Assembly: GCA_003250975.1 (NCBI GenBank)
Contig: QKIY01000030.1
Span: 38,589-102,588, forward strand
Origin: Gammaproteobacteria bacterium
GTDB taxonomy: Bacteria; Pseudomonadota; Gammaproteobacteria; Eutrophobiales; Eutrophobiaceae
DNA: 64,000 nt
Reading direction: 5' to 3'
The notes beneath the pieces were generated by a model, which worked only from the letters and a program-made list of their open reading frames with translations, made no database searches and was not told the DNA's origin. The position numbers were made by a program, and so were the translations under genes. Positions 43,401-49,400 of the stretch are shown here, piece by piece (the stretch's first letter is position 1; each line of letters opens with the position of its first letter).

Positions 43401-46400
43401 GTGATTCAGAGTGAGGGAAATACCCTGCTTAATGCCGACGGCACTGACACCGATGATTACACCCTGCGCCTCACCCGTGAACCCGATGCCGATGTGGACA
43501 TCGCCATCCTGACCGATGGCCTGGCCGATGTCGTTGAAGTGAATGGCGTGCCGGTCACGCCAATGGATTATGAAACGATCGGCGGTATAAGGCCGGTCCA
43601 GGTATTTGAGGGCAGTCTCATCTTTGAAGATGTGGCTGGTGAGGGCCAGATTACCCGCGGCACGGGGTCTGATCTGGGCAGCTTTATCAGTGAAGGCTTC
43701 ACCGTCGGCCAGGAGATTGAGATCGGTGAAGCCGGTGCACCGTTTGATGGCCAGTACATCATCACCTCGGTGGATCACCAGGTCATGACCGTCAGCACCA
43801 CCTTCGGTATCGCCGCCGCCGAAGAGGTGCTGGATACACCAACAATCTCGGACCTCGCACCGATTGGCATCTTCACGGGCGAAGTCGAGTTTTCAATTGT
43901 GTCGGAAGAGATCGATGGTGTCATGGTCGACACCTACCGCATGACGATCACCGGCCTCGGCGATGAAGATCAGGGATGGCTTGCCAACCGTTTCCTCGAG
44001 GGCCAGCGTATCCGTATTGATGGTGCATTGAATCCCGGTGATTACAAGATCGCGATTATCCGTGGCGAGAACGATACCAAGGATGACACTATCCAGTTCA
44101 CAGTCGAGATCCCCGGTGGCCCCGCGTCGTTTAACGCGGGCATCGAGACCATCACCGTGGTCCGTACCGCGGCGGTGGCGACCTTTACCCCGGGTGAAGA
44201 CGGCAATCCGGGTGAATACTGGATGCAACAGACGGTTGTCCTGCAGGCCGATCCAAACTACGAGGTACCGATTACCCGCGAGGGCGTGAAGGTCTTCCCG
44301 GTCGAGGGACATTACCTCTCCAAGCTTCGTGGACCGCTGGCAGTGGAGGGCGGTCCGACAGGTGCTGACCGGTCACTGGAAAATGGCCTGAAGCTGCCCG
44401 GTGAGGCCGATGATTTCCTGATCGCCATCGGAACCCAGCCGCCCGAATCACAGCAGATTGACGTACTGAATATATTTAATGACACCAGCAAGGAAGATGT
44501 TAACGGCAATATGACGCAAACCACCCTGCGCGGTTTCAATATGGCCGAAGACCTCGATTTTGGCGCCCTTGGTGCCGGCGTCTTTGGTGAAAGCGGATTC
44601 TTCCCCGGTGGTATCAGCTTCGGCAAGATCAGCTTGGGACCCGGGGGCTTCAACACCGACGGCGCGCAAAGCACCATCGAGGTGCTGAACCTGATGCTGG
44701 GTGAGGGCAATGACCACCTCGATATCCTCGGTACGCTGGACCCGGCGCCGCCGGTCCAGGTTATCCAGGATTTCGAATTCACGCCGGATGGCGGCAATGA
44801 TGGCGGCACCATCGTCCGGGAGGGTTTCGACTGGAAGGCCGTAGGTTTTCTTGTTGGCCAGACTGTCACCATAGAGGGCGAGGTCGGTGAATGGATCGTA
44901 ACGGCAATCGATGATGCGATACCGCCGGGCGAGAGTGAGCCCGACCCGAACGATAATTCGATCCTTGTATTAAGTGGGCCGCCGCTGCCTGATATCGACG
45001 GCGTGCACACAATCACGGCGACAGATCAGAGCGTGATCACGATCGATGAAACCGTTGATGTGATCGAGACCACCGCCGGTGGTGTGGTGACGCGCAACAG
45101 CGGGTCCTGGGTTACCGACAACTACGATATCGGTGATATCGTCACTATCGATGAAGATTTCAATCAGGATGAGTATGTTGTTGCCGCTGTAACCGATACC
45201 GAACTGACACTTGTCGGCAGGCAACTGGCACTGGTGTCCAGTGCCAACCGGACCTTTAATAACACGACGGATGGTAACCTGGGATCAATTATCGAAGTTA
45301 GCATCGATCCTAGTTATACGGGTGGGATTGTTACACGCGCAAGTGGTTCATGGATAGATGAAGGCTACCTGGCAGGTCATCTCGTCACCATGATAGACGG
45401 AAACGGCAAACGTGATTTCCGCATCAACGAGATTTCAGAAGACGGTCTGTCACTGACACTTGAAGGCGTGGCACTCCAGGATGAGACCGGTGTCACCAAG
45501 TCATTCTACGTGCAGGGCCAGCATGGTGGCCTGACAGTCGTCCACGGCGGCGGCAATTTCCATCTGGAAACAGTGGGAGATATGAACGTCGACAGCAACC
45601 ATCCTGACGGTTTTGCGCTGACCCGCCTCGATGGCCGTGCCTGGGTGAAGGACCGCTACGAGGTTGGCCAGGTCCTTCAGCTGGAGGGTGAGACCTATAC
45701 CCGCGAGATACTGGATATCGTCGATACAACGATCCCTACACCGGATGATGCACAACTCACCTGGGGCATTGGCAGCACACTGATACTCAGCGACCCGCTG
45801 GGCATGGGCGGTACTGAGCTTGCCGATGGTGATTATCTTGAAGAGACTGACAATCAACTCGCCCTGCATGTCGCCGACCCGCTAAAGACTGAGACAACAC
45901 AGGTCATGGATATCGCCACGCACACCCTGACCCGCAGTGCGGGCATCTGGACGGACGACGGCTTCTTCGTGGGACAGACGGTCTTCATCAGCACGATGGC
46001 CGGGCCATTTACAGTTGCAGCGCTCGATGGTGACGAAATGACCCTGGAAGATGTCGCCCTTACACCACAAGATGATGTCGAATTGACTGTGCATGGGTTT
46101 GATGTCAGCCGGGATGGCGGTGCCCGCGCCGGAGGTGATCATATTATTGTCAGTGGTGGTGCCGGTCCGGATTCGCCACTGGTGGTTTACGGGGATACCT
46201 CGCAGGATGGTATGTGGTACAGCGGTGAACCCTTCAGTGTGCTGGGCCTGGAACTGGGTGAGAAGCCCTTCGATCCGTTCCCGCAACTCACTGATGAAGA
46301 AAACGAGGATGACGAATGGGTATTCCCACTGGCCAATCCGTTTGACCTGCATGGCAACGACATCATTGATGCCAGCGCCTTATTTGCCGATGCGATTGCG

Positions 46401-49400
46401 GGCGAGCTCCCGAGTGTTGGTCTGACCATGTACGGTGGTCGTGGTGACGATATATTGATCGGTAGCCAGACCGGTGACCATATCGCTGGCGGATCAGGTG
46501 ATGACCTGATTATCGGCAACCGTGGCACCGATCATATCTATGGTGACAGCGGCATCAATGTCAATCTCTTCACCCGCGCGCTGACTATTAGTACAGTAGA
46601 TGCCAGCCCGCTGCCGACTTCTGATCCCAACGTTGATACCAAGGGCACGACGATCCAGCCGGTCAAATCACCTTTGCGGGATAACATGGAAGCCGGACGC
46701 GATACCATCTTCGGCGACGGCATGGACAGCGAGGCCGGGGCCTTTGGTGACTTCGATGACATTATCTTCGGCGACCATGGTGTCATTGACATGCTGGTCG
46801 AGGACCCGAACCTGCCGCCGATCCTGCTGCAACGAATCCAAACGACTTCGCCTGATCTTGTCCTGGCAATCAATTCTGCCGAGCTGCAGAACGGCAACGA
46901 TGACATTGTCTTCGGTGGTCTGGGCAGCGACATCGTCATCGGTGGCGCCGGTAACGATATGATCGATGGCGATGAACTGGATGATTCCCGTCTCGGCGAT
47001 GATGATCGCTTGTTTGGGGACAATGTCTTTCTGACCCGGATGGGAGGCGCAGATGGTGACCTGTTTGATGATGTGGATAACCTGCGCTTCCAGACCCTGG
47101 CCGGTACCCTGATGTACAGTCGCACCGACCGCGATATTCCTGCAGGTTTTGATCCGGTGAATGCCGATAACAGCGGTCTGCTGCTGGTCGATGGTATTGC
47201 CCGTCATTACCGTGACCCGGACGGTGCCCCCTGGTGGGCTGAATACTCGGTGGACTACAGTGCGGTTCATAACATTGAAATGGATCTGGATAATGCCGGT
47301 GCTGACAGTTTTGGTAATGATTATATTGCCGGCAGTGAGGGTCATGATGAGATCTTCGGTCAGCTCGGCAACGATATCATTCAGGGCGACGGCAGCATTG
47401 CCGATGCCTTTAATACCGGTGCCCATGTCGGTGCCTCACGCACCCCGGGCGATGATTCCGATCCTGTCGGTCCATTGACTGTCGAAGCCTCCTTCGAATC
47501 GGCTACCGATGGTGAGGATTATATTGAGGGCGGTGGCGGCAATGATGTGGTATTCGGGGGTCTCGGTCAGGATGATATCATTGGCGGCAGTTCCAGCTTC
47601 TATAGCCTCGATAATGATGGAGTCGACCTAGCCACTTCACCGGAACTTCATCAGCGTCCCGATGGTGATGATCTGATATTCGGTGGCGCGGGCATCCAGA
47701 TCGATCGCAATAACGGTTTTGATCCAGATACCGGTTCGGGTGAAGACGTCGTTGTCATAACGGACGGCACGGAATTCAAGGACAAGCACAGCCGCGACGC
47801 GGACAATATTGTTGGTGATAATGGTAATATCATTCGCATCGTCGGGGTTAACCATATCGATGTAAACCCGACCGGCGATCCGGATGCCGGTCCACTCTAT
47901 GTTACCTTTAACTACGACAACTATGACCAGGATGAGCCTGAACCGGGTGAAAAGATCATTGTCCGTGGTATAACGTTACTAGATTATACCCCGGGTGGTC
48001 CCGCCTTCCGCCCGGATCTGTTCAGTGCGGAAGATCCCTCCGACCCGATCTTCAGGAATGAGTTCGACATCTGGGCCCAGGTCGATATCGGCGGCCATGA
48101 CGAAGTCCATGGCGAGACTGGGGATGACATCATGTACACTGGTGGCGGCCATGACATTATCTTCGGTGACGCCGATGATGACGATGCCATCGGTGGTTGG
48201 GGGAATGACTGGATCTCCGGCGGCACCGGCATCGACGGAATCATCGGCGATGACGGACGTATCTTTACCAGCCGCAACAGTGCAGAAATCGCCGAAGACC
48301 TCTATGGAGTGGAGACCCTGCTGGCAGAAGACCCTGATACCCGTACCAGTCAGGGTAACGTATTGAATGAATTTATCTACACTCCGGGAGAAGTGCAGTC
48401 GGCCACAATTAATATTCAGGGTGAACTCAAGAAGACGGTGGATATCACACCGTTCAATCTCACCCCGAATGCGGATGGCGCCGACGATCCCTTGTTTGAT
48501 GCCTACTTTGTAGATGATGTTATATTTGGTGGACTTGGCAATGACTTCCTGCACGGTGCCTCTGGTGATGATGCCATTGCCGGTGGCGAGGCTCTGCCTG
48601 AAAGCTATACCCAGCGCTTCGATAGCAACGGCAATATCATCGGCCTTGTGCGTACAGATTTTACCAGGCCATGGAACCCGGGGGATATCCTCAAATTTGG
48701 AGACGATACCGATCCCTGGAATGCGCCCAAGCCGATACAGAACAGGCTCGGTGAGTTCTTCCTTTACGATGAATACGACCCGCGCCGTACCATTATGTTC
48801 GAAGCCGACGGTACAGTCTGGAAAGAGGGTGATGCCCCTGACTTTGCTTACTTCCTGAACCAGTTAGCTGATGAAGGCCCGACGGAAAATGGTGCGGTAG
48901 AATTCGATCCGAATGGTACGCCGATCGCCTTCGAAGATAAGCACAATGATGGCGCGGATGTCATCTTTGGGGACCTCGGCAATGACTGGATAGTCGGCGG
49001 CACCGGCCGTGACAATATGTACGGTGGCTGGGGCAACGACCTGTTGAATGCAGACGATGTGTTGACGATTGAAGGCGAGGGGGATTTCGGGGACGCCAAT
49101 CCAAAGAAGATCCAGCCCAGCCCGAACGATACGCCGGACACGCATCCGCTGTATGAAGATCGGGCCTTCGGCGGTGCCGGTCTCGATATCCTGATCGGTA
49201 ATACCGGTGGTGATCGTCTGATCGACTGGACCGGTGAATTCAACAGTTACATTGTTCCCTTTGCTCCGTTTGGAATTGCTACGGTCAGCCGCCAGGTTCC
49301 GCCACAGATGTTTGAATTTCTCTATGCACTGTCGGCCGGTGATGGGGCCGATCCCACACGGGCAACGGATACCGGTAATGATGTGGCCCGTAACGGTGAA

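Larger units (their letters stand above)
36441..46080 (+). repeat. Seven VTRxxGSWxxxGFxxGQ modules
   Basis: A second module of about 55-60 residues occurs near 36441 (LVRDDGLNWSDFGFKLNQ), 43637 (ITRGTGSDLGSFISEGFTVGQ, in part), 44800 (IVREGFDWKAVGFLVGQ), 45076 (VTRNSGSWVTDNYDIGD), 45321 (VTRASGSWIDEGYLAGH), 45612 (LTRLDGRAWVKDRYEVGQ) and 45922 (LTRSAGIWTDDGFFVGQ). Each continues with V-x-I, a short loop, Y-x-I-x-x-V and L-T-L. They cluster just before the RTX region. The family is not recognised. Confidence 0.7.

Noticed and set aside
42579..43778. Long open frame (about 399 codons) antisense to the giant gene, with others such as 31898-32683
   Set aside because: The giant frame is continuous and clearly coding. 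Antisense openness is explained by its Asp/Val/Gly/Thr-rich repeat codons, and the antisense translations show no recognisable domain or ribosome site.
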